From Arcanobacterium haemolyticum (GTDB taxonomy: Bacteria; Actinomycetota; Actinomycetes; Actinomycetales; Actinomycetaceae): a stretch of 64,000 bases of DNA. Below are positions 43,266 through 53,680 of this stretch, piece by piece. Position numbers and translations under genes: made by a program. The stretch spans positions 62,001 to 126,000 of the forward strand of contig JADYUX010000004.1 of NCBI GenBank assembly GCA_021532125.1. The letters run 5' to 3'. Positions within the stretch are counted from its first letter, which is position 1. Each line of letters begins with the position of its first letter. The notes beneath the pieces were generated by a model that was given only the letters and a program-made list of their open reading frames with translations, made no database searches and was not told the origin of the DNA.

Positions 43266-43326
43266 GTTTCCTCCTTATGTGTGCCCGTGGGCGGTGAATC
43301 GTGTGAGAAATTGGCTTAGCAGCGCA

Positions 43327-44436
43327 TTATTTTGTGACGACGAGGTTCGCGCGCTGGAATTCCTTAACGTCCGAGTAGCCGTTAGCAGCCATGGCGTGGC
43401 GCAAAGCTCCCATGAGGTTTGTCTGGCCCTGTGCACTATGAGAGGGGCCGAAAAGAATCTCCTCAAGCGAACCGCTCGTGCCCGTGTACACGCGCTCGCC
43501 TCGGGGCAAGCGCGGGTGACGTGCTTCCGCACCCCAGTGCCAACCCTGGCCCGGTGCTTCGCTTGCACGGGCGAGAGCGGTGCCGAGCATAACAGCATCG
43601 GCACCACAGGCGATTGCCTTGACGATGTCGCCCGAAGTACCAACCGAACCGTCGGCGATCACATGGACGTAGCGGCCACTTGATTCGTCGAGGTAGTCGC
43701 GACGGGCAGCGGCAATATCGGCGATCGTCGTCGCCATCGGCGAGGCAATACCCACCGTCCGGCGATTGGCAGATGCCGCACCGCCACCGTAGCCTGCTAG
43801 AACGCCGGCAGCGCCCGTACGCATAAGGTGGAGTGCGCCCGTGTAGGTAACAGCACCGCCCACAATCACAGGGACATCCAATTCGTAGATGAAACGTTTG
43901 AGGTTGAGGGGCTCGCGGTTCGTCGAAACGTGCTCCGCAGAGACAGTCGTACCGCGAATAACGAAGACATCGACGCCGGCATCGGCAACCCAGCGCCACA
44001 TCTGCTGGGCACCACCTGGCGACACAGCACCGGCCACAGTGACGCCACCCGCACGAATCTCCTCAAGGCGTTCCCCGACAAGATTCGCTTTAATCGGCTC
44101 CGCGTAGATTTCCTGGAGACGGCGCGTCACATCCGGCTCATCGAGCTGGGCTATCTCGTCAAAGAGAGGCTGCGGCTCCTCGTAGCGCGTCCACAGGCCT
44201 TCGAGGTCGAGCACGCCCACACCACCGGCCTTACCCATAGCAATTGCCGATGCCGGCGAGGTCACCGAATCCATCGGCGCCGAGAGCACTGGAATATCGA
44301 GGTGGTAAGCATCAAATTGCCACGACGTTGAGACCTCTTGAACGTCCCGAGTGCGCCGCGAAGGCACCACAGCCACGTCGTCGAATGTATAAGCACGGCG
44401 GGCCCGCTTTCCGCGGCCAATCTCAACTTCGCTCAC
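43327..44436 (-). CDS. guaB3: GuaB3-family IMP dehydrogenase/GMP reductase-related protein
   Basis: This 369-residue TIM-barrel protein (MSEVEIGRGKRARRAYTFDDVAVV at the N-terminus, read in two halves) is the actinobacterial GuaB3 type. It lacks the two CBS domains of GuaB. In the place of the catalytic loop GPGSICTTR it has GYGGGAASANRRT, so the usual active-site cysteine is absent there. Recent work on cyanobacterial GuaB3 proposes GMP reductase activity; whether that holds here is unknown. GTG start at 44436. It precedes aspA. Confidence 0.88.
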   Translation of the reverse strand: MSEVEIGRGKRARRAYTFDDVAVVPSRRTRDVQEVSTSWQFDAYHLDIPVLSAPMDSVTSPASAIAMGKAGGVGVLDLEGLWTRYEEPQPLFDEIAQLDEPDVTRRLQEIYAEPIKANLVGERLEEIRAGGVTVAGAVSPGGAQQMWRWVADAGVDVFVIRGTTVSAEHVSTNREPLNLKRFIYELDVPVIVGGAVTYTGALHLMRTGAAGVLAGYGGGAASANRRTVGIASPMATTIADIAAARRDYLDESSGRYVHVIADGSVGTSGDIVKAIACGADAVMLGTALARASEAPGQGWHWGAEARHPRLPRGERVYTGTSGSLEEILFGPSHSAQGQTNLMGALRHAMAANGYSDVKEFQRANLVVTK

Positions 44437-44594
44437 ACCACTACACTACGTCCTTCCTGCGGAAGCGGCGAACTGGAGCGCCATATTTCATCAAAGTGGG
44501 GGTGTATCCCGAGGAAGTGCCGACTATTACCAGAAAAAGGCCTGAATCTTGTCGCAGGGCCTCGTTAAACTGTCTGTCAGTCGAAAGGAATAAT

Positions 44595-45308
44595 ATGTGG
44601 ACAGCTCTTCCGATGATCGGATTCGATACTGAGACAACAGGGATTCGGCCCGAACAGGATCGCCTCGTCACGTGCTCGCTTGTCACAGTGAGCAACGAGG
44701 GAGTCTCTAAGCGCTACTGGCTTGCAGATCCGGGCGTGCCAATTCCTGAGCAGGCCTCGGCTGTCCACGGGATCACCACGGAAAAGGCGCAAGCGGAAGG
44801 CCGGCCGATCACCGAGGTATTACAGGAGATTTCGGATGTCCTTGTCGCCCACATGCAGGCAGGCAATCCGGTGGTTGCATTCAACGCCCAGTACGATTTC
44901 ACCCTTCTTGAAGCCGAGCTCCGGCGTCACGGATTAGCGACGATGTCGCAACGGCTCGGCTCGTGGCCTCGGCCTGTCGTCGATCCGTACCTGCTTGATC
45001 GGTCGGTCGATCGCTACCGTAAAGGCAAGCGCCGCCTCGAAGATCTGTGCGCCTTCTACAAGGTTGAAGGCGGTGATTTCCACAATGCTGAAGCCGACGT
45101 GCTCGCTACGCTCCGCCTCCTCGGCGCCATGCTCCGTGCACATCGCGAACTTGCTGGCGAATCGCTTGAGCGCATCCAAGAACGCGCTGCGCAGGCTAAT
45201 GCCGACATGGTGGAGTTCTTCAATCGAAAAGATGCCGCTGCAGGGCGCCCAGTGACCCCCGCACCCCAGCATTGGCCAGTGGCCGATGGCGCCCTCGTCC
45301 TGTCGTGA
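44595..45308 (+). CDS. DnaQ-like DEDD 3'-5' exonuclease
   Basis: A 237-residue exonuclease-fold protein with Exo I FDTETTG (D11, E13), Exo II FNAQYDFTLLE and Exo III HNAEADVLATL, the DEDDh arrangement. AAAGGAA lies 5 bases before the ATG at 44595, which fixes the start; a longer frame to the left is antisense to guaB3. It stands alone with a strong terminator, so it is a proofreading or repair nuclease rather than part of a polymerase. The likely function is trimming of DNA or RNA 3' ends. Confidence 0.88.
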   Translation: MWTALPMIGFDTETTGIRPEQDRLVTCSLVTVSNEGVSKRYWLADPGVPIPEQASAVHGITTEKAQAEGRPITEVLQEISDVLVAHMQAGNPVVAFNAQYDFTLLEAELRRHGLATMSQRLGSWPRPVVDPYLLDRSVDRYRKGKRRLEDLCAFYKVEGGDFHNAEADVLATLRLLGAMLRAHRELAGESLERIQERAAQANADMVEFFNRKDAAAGRPVTPAPQHWPVADGALVLS

Positions 45309-45331
45309 GCACGCTGCGTGCACGAACAATA

Positions 45332-45369
45332 GTGGTGGGGCCTGCCGATCATCCGGCAGGCCCCACCAC
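45332..45369. terminator. Bidirectional terminator between the exonuclease gene and guaB
   Basis: GTGGTGGGGCCTGCCG (45332-45347) and CGGCAGGCCCCACCAC (45354-45369) form a perfect 16-bp stem with a 6-base loop between convergent stop codons. Confidence 0.8.
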
Positions 45370-45381
45370 GTGTATCACTAC

Positions 45382-46905
<1,524 letters not shown>

Positions 46906-47000
46906 TTATAGGCAGAATCTGCCTGTCCCCGTGTGGTTCCTCTAACACGAGATGGAGCCCAGCTAGGCCATAATCACACTCTAAGCGGGCGCAACACAAG

Positions 47001-47031
47001 AAAGGGCGCCCGGCCTAGCCGAGCGCCCTTT
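47001..47031 (-). terminator. Intrinsic terminator of groES
   Basis: AAAGGGCGC (47001-47009) and GCGCCCTTT (47023-47031) form the outer stem, with GGC/GCC inside. On the minus strand it follows the groES stop by 13 nt and is followed by CTTGTG. This separates groES from guaB and shows that groES is monocistronic. Confidence 0.75.
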
Positions 47032-47044
47032 GTGAGGCTTTATC

Positions 47045-47341
47045 TCACTTGTTGACGACTGCGAGTACATCGCGCGAGGAAAGAATAATGAATTCCTCGC
47101 CGCCGTACTTCACTTCGGTGCCACCGTACTTCGAGTAGATGACGACATCGCCTTCGGCGACATCTACCGGGATACGGTTGCCGTGATCATCAACGCGGCC
47201 CGGACCGACAGCGAGGACTTCACCCTCCTGCGGCTTCTCCTTGGCGGTGTCCGGAAGGACAAGGCCAGAGGCCGTGGTTGTTTCTGCTTCGAGCTGGCGG
47301 ATCACAATGCGATCCTCAAGCGGCTTAATGGAGACCGACAC
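47045..47341 (-). CDS. groES: Co-chaperonin GroES (without adjacent groEL)
   Basis: A 98-residue co-chaperonin with the family N-terminus [20 protein letters not shown], the mobile loop [18 protein letters not shown], and [21 protein letters not shown], read in its usual order. It caps the GroEL ring. The GTG start at 47341 has AGGGGAA about 6 bases upstream. No groEL follows: guaB is next, after a terminator, so GroEL must be encoded elsewhere. A CIRCE element and a structured leader of about 150 nt control it. Confidence 0.96.
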   Translation of the reverse strand: MSVSIKPLEDRIVIRQLEAETTTASGLVLPDTAKEKPQEGEVLAVGPGRVDDHGNRIPVDVAEGDVVIYSKYGGTEVKYGGEEFIILSSRDVLAVVNK

Positions 47342-47491
47342 TTCGGGTTCCCCTAACTTCTATAGAACTCGTGCTGGGATTGCGCACGCAAGGCGCGAGC
47401 GCAACGTACCTGGCCGCGGGACCCGCCGTCGCGGGGGCCGGGCCCGAACCGGGCACAAGCCGTGACGTTGGCACAACCAACGCTACGTCCA
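47342..47491 (-). other. Long GC-rich structured groES leader
   Basis: Between the predicted transcription start and the groES GTG lies about 150 nt with nested inverted repeats: CAACGT (47402-47407) with ACGTTG (47465-47470); GGCC (47412-47415) with GGCC (47436-47439); and CCCGC-CGTC-GCGGG (47422-47435). It could be an RNA thermosensor or stability element. This is inference from complementarity only. Confidence 0.4.
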
Positions 47492-47498
47492 CTAGAAG

Positions 47499-47525
47499 AT
47501 TATGCCACGCTTAGCACTCGGTCAA
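47499..47525 (-). promoter_or_regulatory. Predicted groES promoter
   Basis: On the minus strand, TTGACC (47525-47520) lies inside the CIRCE spacer, and CATAAT (47504-47499) lies 15 bp downstream. The short spacer is suboptimal, but both hexamers are good matches and their overlap with CIRCE suits HrcA repression. Confidence 0.5.
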
Positions 47526-47537
47526 GGTGAGTGCTAG
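47511..47537. promoter_or_regulatory. CIRCE element (HrcA operator)
   Basis: TTAGCACTC-N9-GAGTGCTAG matches the CIRCE consensus TTAGCACTC-N9-GAGTGCTAA in 17 of 18 arm positions. HrcA binds it and represses chaperonin genes until heat shock. Confidence 0.95.
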
Positions 47538-47598
47538 CCGTGAGCGAACGACGACATCCGTTTCTTACTGCGCACTCACCGCAGGTCCAGCAGCACTT

Positions 47599-48639
47599 TC
47601 ACATCTGGATGCGGTTGAGATCCATCGAGGTATCAACGGTGATGTCAAGGCGAGACTCGGCAAGCCCGCCGGCAACGAGCTGGTAGCCGAGCGAGGCCAC
47701 CATCGCCCCGTTATCCGTGCAGTAGCGAATCGGAGGGATACGCACCGTAATTCCGCGTTTCGCTGCGCGTTCTGCCGCGAGCTCCCGCAGGCGCGAGTTG
47801 GCGGAGAATCCGCCGCCGATCACGAGGGTATCGCAGCCGAAGGCTTCACAGGCATTGAGTGCCTTTGCAGTCAGCACGTCGTTGATAGCCTCCGAAAAAC
47901 CCGCCGCGATGTCTGCAGTAGGAATCTCCTCGCCACGTTCCTTCAAGCCTTCGACGTACCGGGCTACGGCAGTCTTGAGGCCAGAGAACGAGAAGTCGTA
48001 GGGGTGACGAGCTTTGTCCTTCCCTTGGGTGAGGCCACGCGGGAAGTGGATCGCGTCGCGGTCGCCTTCACGGGCAAGACGGTCGATATGCGGGCCACCT
48101 GGGTATGGCAGGCCAAGGAGGCGGCCTACCTTGTCAAAAGCTTCGCCTGCGGCATCGTCAAGCGTGCCTCCCAGTTCCTCAACATCCGTGGAGATACTGC
48201 CAACTCGCAGAATCGACGAGTGCCCGCCGGAAACGACAAGGCCGATGAACTTCTCAGGGAATGGCCCATCAACCAGCTCGTCAACAGCGAGGTGACCAAT
48301 GATGTGGTTGATGCCATACAAGGGTTTACCCAGCGAAAAGGCGAGTGCCTTCGCTGCGGCAACTCCCACTGTGAGTGAGCCGACGAGCCCGGGCCCAGCA
48401 GTGACAGCCACGGCGTCGATATCGCCAAGGCCAACGCCTGCTTTGTCAAGAGCTGCATCGAGCGTAGGAATCATCGTTTGCAGATGTGCACGCGAAGCAA
48501 TCTCGGGGATGATGCCGCCATAGCGCGCGTACTCATCCATTGAGGTAGCCGTGACGTCTGCGAGAAGTTCTCCATCGCGCACAACAGCGATGCCGGTTTC
48601 GTCGCAGGAAGTTTCAATGCCAAGAATCGTGATGCTCAC
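47599..48639 (-). CDS. tsaD: tRNA N6-adenosine threonylcarbamoyltransferase TsaD
   Basis: Transfers the threonylcarbamoyl group to A37 of ANN-decoding tRNAs, together with TsaB and TsaE. It is 346 residues from the GTG at 48639 (GGGAG upstream). Motifs: ILGIETSCDETG, the metal-binding NHIIGHLAVDEL, LVVSGGHSSILRVG, FSFSGLKTAVAR and the C-terminal RYCTDNGAMVA. It is separated from tsaB, rimI and tsaE by sdhCAB, unlike the contiguous order in many actinobacteria. A frame reaching 48759 is an unlikely N-terminal extension. Confidence 0.96.
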   Translation of the reverse strand: MSITILGIETSCDETGIAVVRDGELLADVTATSMDEYARYGGIIPEIASRAHLQTMIPTLDAALDKAGVGLGDIDAVAVTAGPGLVGSLTVGVAAAKALAFSLGKPLYGINHIIGHLAVDELVDGPFPEKFIGLVVSGGHSSILRVGSISTDVEELGGTLDDAAGEAFDKVGRLLGLPYPGGPHIDRLAREGDRDAIHFPRGLTQGKDKARHPYDFSFSGLKTAVARYVEGLKERGEEIPTADIAAGFSEAINDVLTAKALNACEAFGCDTLVIGGGFSANSRLRELAAERAAKRGITVRIPPIRYCTDNGAMVASLGYQLVAGGLAESRLDITVDTSMDLNRIQM

Positions 48640-48744
48640 AAGCTCCCAGTCTAATGCGCATGCGCCGCGAGCGACCACGCCCAAGCTTGTGTGGCTGGGC
48701 ACGCGAATGCATGGCCAGCCCTGAGGTAGCCAGCCCACAACGAA

Positions 48745-48771
48745 CGAAGGCCCGGACAAGCCGGGCCTTCG
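48745..48771. terminator. Terminator after sdhCAB
   Basis: CGAAGGCCCGG (48745-48755), loop ACAAG, CCGGGCCTTCG (48761-48771): a perfect 11-bp stem just past the sdhB stop in the leftward sense. Confidence 0.7.
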
Positions 48772-48786
48772 TCACGTATCAACGCG

Positions 48787-49542
48787 TCATCGACGAGCGC
48801 GCGCTTTGACAAACATGGACTTCATGAGGTCGCGGTTAAGGAGCGAGATAAGCTCGAAAGGAATTTCCTTCGGGCATACGCTCGCACATGCACCGGTGTT
48901 GGTGCAGCCACCGAAGCCTTCTTCGTCCTGCTGGGCGAGCATGTTCACCACGCGGTCGCGGCGCTCAGGCTGTCCCTGCGGGAGCAGTCCGAGGTGCATA
49001 ACCTTCGCCGAGGTGAAGAGCATCGACGAACCATTCGGGCAGGCAGCGACACATGCACCACAGCCGATGCAAGCGGCAGCCTCGAACGAACGGTCGGCGT
49101 TCTTCTTCGGTACGAGCTGCGAGTGGGCATCAGGCGCCGCACCCGTGTTCACCGAAATGTAGCCACCGGCCTGGACGATACGGTCAAGCGCCGAGCGATC
49201 AACCATGAGGTCCTTGATGACCGGGAAGGCCTTAGAACGCCACGGCTCCAGAACGATCGTGTCGCCGTCCTTGAAGGAGCGCATGTGCAGCTGGCAGGTC
49301 GTTGTGCGCTCAGGGCCGTGCGGATCGCCGTTGATGACAATGCCACACTGCCCACAGATGCCTTCGCGGCAATCCGAATCGAAGGCTACTGGCTCCTCGC
49401 CTGCTGCGAAAAGCTCCTCGTTGAGGACGTCGAGCATCTCAAGGAAGGATGCGTGCTCATCAACGTTCGTGAGTGTGCGCTTCTCGAAGTGACCCTGATC
49501 CTCGGGTCCATTCTGACGCCAAAATTCCAGGGTAATTTTCAC
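48787..49542 (-). CDS. sdhB: Succinate dehydrogenase/fumarate reductase iron-sulfur subunit
   Basis: This 251-residue subunit carries three iron-sulfur clusters between SdhA and the membrane anchor. The [2Fe-2S] ligands are in [11 protein letters not shown] and TTCQLHM. The other clusters use [14 protein letters not shown] and [15 protein letters not shown]. The PHGP element and spacing match the B-type (two-haem, single-anchor) complex of actinobacteria, epsilonproteobacteria and Bacteroides. The GTG start (49542) overlaps the sdhA stop in GTGA, giving translational coupling. Confidence 0.95.
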   Translation of the reverse strand: MKITLEFWRQNGPEDQGHFEKRTLTNVDEHASFLEMLDVLNEELFAAGEEPVAFDSDCREGICGQCGIVINGDPHGPERTTTCQLHMRSFKDGDTIVLEPWRSKAFPVIKDLMVDRSALDRIVQAGGYISVNTGAAPDAHSQLVPKKNADRSFEAAACIGCGACVAACPNGSSMLFTSAKVMHLGLLPQGQPERRDRVVNMLAQQDEEGFGGCTNTGACASVCPKEIPFELISLLNRDLMKSMFVKARARR

Positions 49543-51506
49543 TTGTAACTCCGCTGCTTCATGTGGACGAATTCGTAGTTGAGATCTTCCTTGTGGAGTA
49601 CCGGCGGGTTGCCCTCGCCTGTCCACTCCCAGGCTGCCGCGTAGGCGAACTGATCGTCCTTACGATCCGCCTCACCTTCGGGTGTCTGGGATTCCACGCG
49701 GAAGTGGCCGCCGCAGGATTCCTCGCGGTGCAGAGCGTCAATACACATGAGCTCGGCAAGCTCGAAGAAGTCCGCCACTCGGCCGGCCTTCTCGAGGGAT
49801 TGGTTCAGCGTGTCTGCCGAACCAGGAACCTTGACGTCGCGCCAGAACTCATCGCGCAGGGCGCGGATTTCCTTAATGGCTTCGCGCAGACCTTCGTCGG
49901 AACGAGCCATTCCGCACTTCTCCCACATGATCGAGCCGAGCTTCTTGTGGTAGTAGTCCACCGAGTGCGTGCCGTCGAGCTCCATGAAGTGCTTGATGCG
50001 GCCTTCGACGCTCTGGCGTGCTTCGAGAACTGCGGGATCGTTTTCGTCGAGCTTCTCGAAGGGGCCATCAGCGAGGTAGTCGTTGATGGTGTTCGGGAGG
50101 ACGAAGTAACCATCGGCCAGTCCCTGCATGAGGGCGGAGGCTCCAAGGCGGTTGGCGCCGTGGTCGGAGAAGTTTGCCTCGCCTGCCACGTAGAGACCGG
50201 GGATGGTCGATTCGAGGTCGTAATCAACCCAGAGGCCGCCCATGGTGTAGTGGACTGCCGGGTAGATACGCATCGGGACTTCGTACGGGTCGTCGTCCGT
50301 GATGCGCTTGTACATGTCGAAGAGGTTGCCGTACTTGGCGGAAACCGCTTCCTTGCCCATGCGCTCGATCGCGTCCGCGAAGTCGAGGTAGACGCCGCGT
50401 GCAACGCCGTCAATCTCGGGGCCGACGCCACGTCCCTCGTCGCACATGTTCTTTGCCTGGCGGGAAGCGATGTCACGGGGAACGAGGTTTCCGAATGCCG
50501 GGTAGATGCGCTCGAGGTAGTAGTCGCGATCCTCTTCAGGAATGTCGCGCGGATCTTTCTTGCAGTCTTCGGCCTTCTTGGGAACCCAGATGCGGCCGTC
50601 GTTTCGTAGCGATTCCGACATGAGGGTGAGCTTGGACTGGTAATCGCCGTGCTGCGGGATGCACGTGGGGTGAATCTGGGTGTAGCAGGGGTTAGCGAAG
50701 TAGGCGCCCTTGCGGTGTGCACGCCAGATTGCGGAAGCGTTGCAGCCCATGGCGTTCGTCGAGAGGAAGAAGACGTTGCCGTAGCCACCCGTTGCGAGGA
50801 CGACAGCATCAGCGAGGTGCGTTTCGACTTCGCCGGTGACCATGTCGCGTGCGATGATGCCGCGTGCCTTGCCGTCCTTGACGATGAGTTCCATCATCTC
50901 GTGGCGCGAGTAGCAGGTGACGGTTCCTGCTGCGACCTGGCGCATGAGTGCCTGGTATGCACCGATGAGGAGCTGCTGACCTGTTTGGCCGCGTGCGTAG
51001 AACGTGCGGGATACCTGGACGCCACCGAAGGAGCGGTTGTCGAGGTAGCCACCGTATTCGCGGGCGAACGGTACACCTTGTGCCACGCACTGGTCGATGA
51101 TGTTGGCGCTGACCTCTGCGAGGCGGTAGACGTTCGATTCGCGGGCGCGGAAGTCGCCTCCCTTGATCGTGTCGTAGAAGAGGCGGAACGTCGAGTCGTT
51201 GTCGTTCTTGTAGTTCTTTGCAGCGTTGATGCCACCCTGTGCAGCGATTGAGTGCGCACGGCGGGCGGAATCCTGGTAGTAGAAGGCTTTAACGTGGTAG
51301 CCCATTTCGCCGAGTGAGGCGGCTGCAGCACCACCGGCGAGGCCTGTTCCAACGACGATGATGGAGAGCTTGCGGCGATTGGCAGGATTGACGAGCCGCG
51401 CTTCGAACTTGCGCTTCTCCCATTTGCCTTCGAGGGGGCCGGCCGGTGCCTTAGTATCGGCAATCGGCTCGCCCTGTGTGTACAGTCCTTTAATCAGTTC
51501 TGACAT
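49539..51506 (-). CDS. sdhA: Succinate dehydrogenase/fumarate reductase flavoprotein subunit
   Basis: A 655-residue FAD subunit that oxidises succinate or reduces fumarate. It has an FAD-binding Rossmann motif ([20 protein letters not shown]), the flavinylation-region histidine in [11 protein letters not shown], the active-site [17 protein letters not shown] block and [12 protein letters not shown]. The C-terminal ends in VHMKQRSYK. Its length and B-type partners fit either direction; with aspA supplying fumarate, fumarate reduction under anaerobiosis is plausible. Confidence 0.96.
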   Translation of the reverse strand: MSELIKGLYTQGEPIADTKAPAGPLEGKWEKRKFEARLVNPANRRKLSIIVVGTGLAGGAAAASLGEMGYHVKAFYYQDSARRAHSIAAQGGINAAKNYKNDNDSTFRLFYDTIKGGDFRARESNVYRLAEVSANIIDQCVAQGVPFAREYGGYLDNRSFGGVQVSRTFYARGQTGQQLLIGAYQALMRQVAAGTVTCYSRHEMMELIVKDGKARGIIARDMVTGEVETHLADAVVLATGGYGNVFFLSTNAMGCNASAIWRAHRKGAYFANPCYTQIHPTCIPQHGDYQSKLTLMSESLRNDGRIWVPKKAEDCKKDPRDIPEEDRDYYLERIYPAFGNLVPRDIASRQAKNMCDEGRGVGPEIDGVARGVYLDFADAIERMGKEAVSAKYGNLFDMYKRITDDDPYEVPMRIYPAVHYTMGGLWVDYDLESTIPGLYVAGEANFSDHGANRLGASALMQGLADGYFVLPNTINDYLADGPFEKLDENDPAVLEARQSVEGRIKHFMELDGTHSVDYYHKKLGSIMWEKCGMARSDEGLREAIKEIRALRDEFWRDVKVPGSADTLNQSLEKAGRVADFFELAELMCIDALHREESCGGHFRVESQTPEGEADRKDDQFAYAAAWEWTGEGNPPVLHKEDLNYEFVHMKQRSYK

Positions 51507-51515
51507 CTTTGTTCC

Positions 51516-52226
51516 TTAGGAGATCCAGCCGACGAGAATCGCGGTAGGCGGAAGCATAAAGCCGATGAGCAGCGCGACGGCGCAGATCCATGCAATAACG
51601 TTGAATCCGATTTCGCGTTCGCGTGTTTCGAGGCCGAGGGTCGCCAGTGCCGAGAAAACTCCGTGGCGCACGTGCATAGCGAGCGCGCACATTGCGATGA
51701 AGTACACGAGCCAGACCCACCAGTTATCGGCGGAGAATCCGGCGATAACGCGATCGTATGGTTCCATGCTCTTGTAGTCGCCGCCGACGTTAATCTTCAG
51801 CGCGGTGAACTGCAGAATGTGGAAGATGATGAAGGCGATGAGGATGATGCCACCGTACTTCATCGTGCGCGAGGAGTACGTGAGCTGCTTCTTCGTACCG
51901 GAGGAGACCTTGTACTTGGAGCCACGGGCTGCCTTGGCGCGCTTCCAGAGCTTCGCTGCGCAGTAGATGTGGAGGAGGATTGCCACAAGTAGACCAATAC
52001 GCATCAACCAGACGCCGCCCTTGTGCGGGAGGATCGGGTAGAGGAGATCTTCCTGGAGGAAGTGTGCGTAGTGGTTGAATGCTTCGGCCCCCATGAACAT
52101 CTTGAGGTTGCCGTACATGTGGAAGAGGACAAAGAGGACAAAAATGAGGCCGGTGATCGCCATGGTCACCTTGAGTGCCACGGTCGTCTGCCAGCCACGC
52201 TTCAGAGATGAGGGTGAATTAGCCAC
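51516..52226 (-). CDS. sdhC: Succinate dehydrogenase cytochrome b556 subunit (B-type anchor)
   Basis: A 236-residue membrane anchor with five hydrophobic helices (for example VALKVTMAITGLIFVLFVLFH read in parts, LMRIGLLVAILLHIYCAAKLW, IILIAFIIFHILQFTAL and FNVIAWICAVALLIGFMLPP). Histidines in four helices can bind two haems. It is the first gene of sdhCAB, 9 nt before sdhA. The 52227-52414 spacer upstream holds its promoter. Its dihaem arrangement allows transmembrane electron transfer to or from quinone. Confidence 0.93.
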   Translation of the reverse strand: MANSPSSLKRGWQTTVALKVTMAITGLIFVLFVLFHMYGNLKMFMGAEAFNHYAHFLQEDLLYPILPHKGGVWLMRIGLLVAILLHIYCAAKLWKRAKAARGSKYKVSSGTKKQLTYSSRTMKYGGIILIAFIIFHILQFTALKINVGGDYKSMEPYDRVIAGFSADNWWVWLVYFIAMCALAMHVRHGVFSALATLGLETREREIGFNVIAWICAVALLIGFMLPPTAILVGWIS

Positions 52227-52414
52227 GTACCGATGCTATACGGACTACGTTCGTCCAGAGCGGGATTGGCGAAATATGCCAACGATATGTCACGTAATTA
52301 GCGCGGTGGTGGCGCTGGGATATTTTATTCCTGCGCCGTAGGTCCCATCGGCCCGACAGGGACTTGTAAGTTGGGCCACACTGCCGTGATCAGATACTTG
52401 CGGCTACACGTGTT

Positions 52415-52957
52415 TTATCGGGCTAGGTTCATGCGCATGACGCAGGCGTCGTCGTCGGAATAGTAGCGTTTGCGTTTCCCGATGGCCTCGAAGCCGTGGG
52501 AGATATAGAAGTTCTGGACGGGGATGTCGCGCGAGCGCACTTCGAGGAATACCTCGATTGCCCCCGTGTCCCAGGCTCGTGATATGAGGTCGCGAAGAAG
52601 AAGGGATCCTAGGCCAGTGCCGCGTGCGGTTTCGTCGGTCGAGATGGTGAGAATTTCGGCTTGCTCCCCCGTTCCAAGGCCACCGAGAGCGTGTATGGGC
52701 GGGAAGGATGAGAGGCCTTGTTGAGCATCGACGTAAGCCAGGTACATGCTTTGTGGCCAGGTGAGTTCTTGCAGCCATACGGCGTGGGGCCACGCGTCGC
52801 GAGGGAAGGCACGTTTGTCGAAGGTTGCCGCAGTTCCTGCCCAGCCGGGCGTGGGGATGATGCGACGAAGCCCGCGCGTGCGCAGCGCCTCGTCCACGTC
52901 GTGTTCGGGAAGGTAGACGAGTCGCTGAGCGACGTCGATGGGTTCGGGCACGCTCAC
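52415..52957 (-). CDS. rimI: Ribosomal-protein-alanine N-acetyltransferase RimI-like
   Basis: This 180-residue GNAT protein has the acetyl-CoA motif TARGTGLGSLLLRDLISRAW and the RimI-type end VRSRDIPVQNFYISHGFEAIGKRKRYY, given in two parts. It overlaps tsaB by 4 nt, the standard tsaB-rimI coupling. It probably acetylates the N-terminus of a ribosomal protein (S18 in E. coli). The N-terminal 60 residues are longer than in E. coli. Confidence 0.88.
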   Translation of the reverse strand: MSVPEPIDVAQRLVYLPEHDVDEALRTRGLRRIIPTPGWAGTAATFDKRAFPRDAWPHAVWLQELTWPQSMYLAYVDAQQGLSSFPPIHALGGLGTGEQAEILTISTDETARGTGLGSLLLRDLISRAWDTGAIEVFLEVRSRDIPVQNFYISHGFEAIGKRKRYYSDDDACVMRMNLAR

Positions 52958-53625
52958 GCCTGAGGCTGTTTGATGCCACCGTGGATATCGGGGCGGCGCA
53001 GGTACTGGGGCTCGGTCGACAGGTTGATATCTTCACCGGCTTCGCTCCTCGCCATGTGTGAGAGCGCGAGATCGGCCATGACGAGCGGTTCACACATGGC
53101 CTTCGTTGCGCCGATCAGTTCCGGATAGAGCAGTGGATCTGGTGTGACGAGCACGGCCGGAGCTGCTGCGGTCAATCCGGGAAGCGCCGAAGGAGCGATA
53201 ATCGAGGGGCCGTCGAGAACCTCAACGTCGTCCGGGCCCATAGGGCGTGCCCGCAGGCAGAAGAGCTCTTTACGTCGTGCGTCGATGAGGGCCAAAACTT
53301 CATTCGCTCCGGTTCGTGCGCCGGCGAGGGCGACAACCTCGAGTGAGGACACACCGATGACCGGGATACTCCATCCGCGGCCGAGAGCGCGAGCGGTCAT
53401 GAGGCCGGCGCGCAGGCCGGTGAAAGCCGCTGGGCCAGTGCCGGCGACGATGAGGTCTGGGCGTTCAACCTTAGCGGTCTCGCACACTCGCTGAACCATC
53501 GGGATGAGTGTTTCGGCGTGGTGGCGTGAATCGGGCGAGACTTCGCGAGCTAATTCGCGGTTTGCGTCGGAATCGACGATGCCGACAACGGAAAGCGTCG
53601 ACGTGTCAATGGTCAAGATCTTCAT
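52954..53625 (-). CDS. tsaB: tRNA threonylcarbamoyladenosine biosynthesis protein TsaB
   Basis: A 223-residue inactive TsaD paralogue that scaffolds the TsaBDE complex. The start is the ATG at 53625 with GAGGAG upstream; a longer frame lacks family similarity. Motifs: MKILTIDTSTLSVVGI, then HAETLIPMVQ and GPAAFTGLRAGLMTARALG. It is translationally coupled to rimI. An unknown exported protein separates it from tsaE. Confidence 0.93.
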   Translation of the reverse strand: MKILTIDTSTLSVVGIVDSDANRELAREVSPDSRHHAETLIPMVQRVCETAKVERPDLIVAGTGPAAFTGLRAGLMTARALGRGWSIPVIGVSSLEVVALAGARTGANEVLALIDARRKELFCLRARPMGPDDVEVLDGPSIIAPSALPGLTAAAPAVLVTPDPLLYPELIGATKAMCEPLVMADLALSHMARSEAGEDINLSTEPQYLRRPDIHGGIKQPQA

Positions 53626-53680
53626 GGTTATGCTCCTCGCGCATGCGGGTGGATAGTCAACGATGGTATGGCTGGAGATG

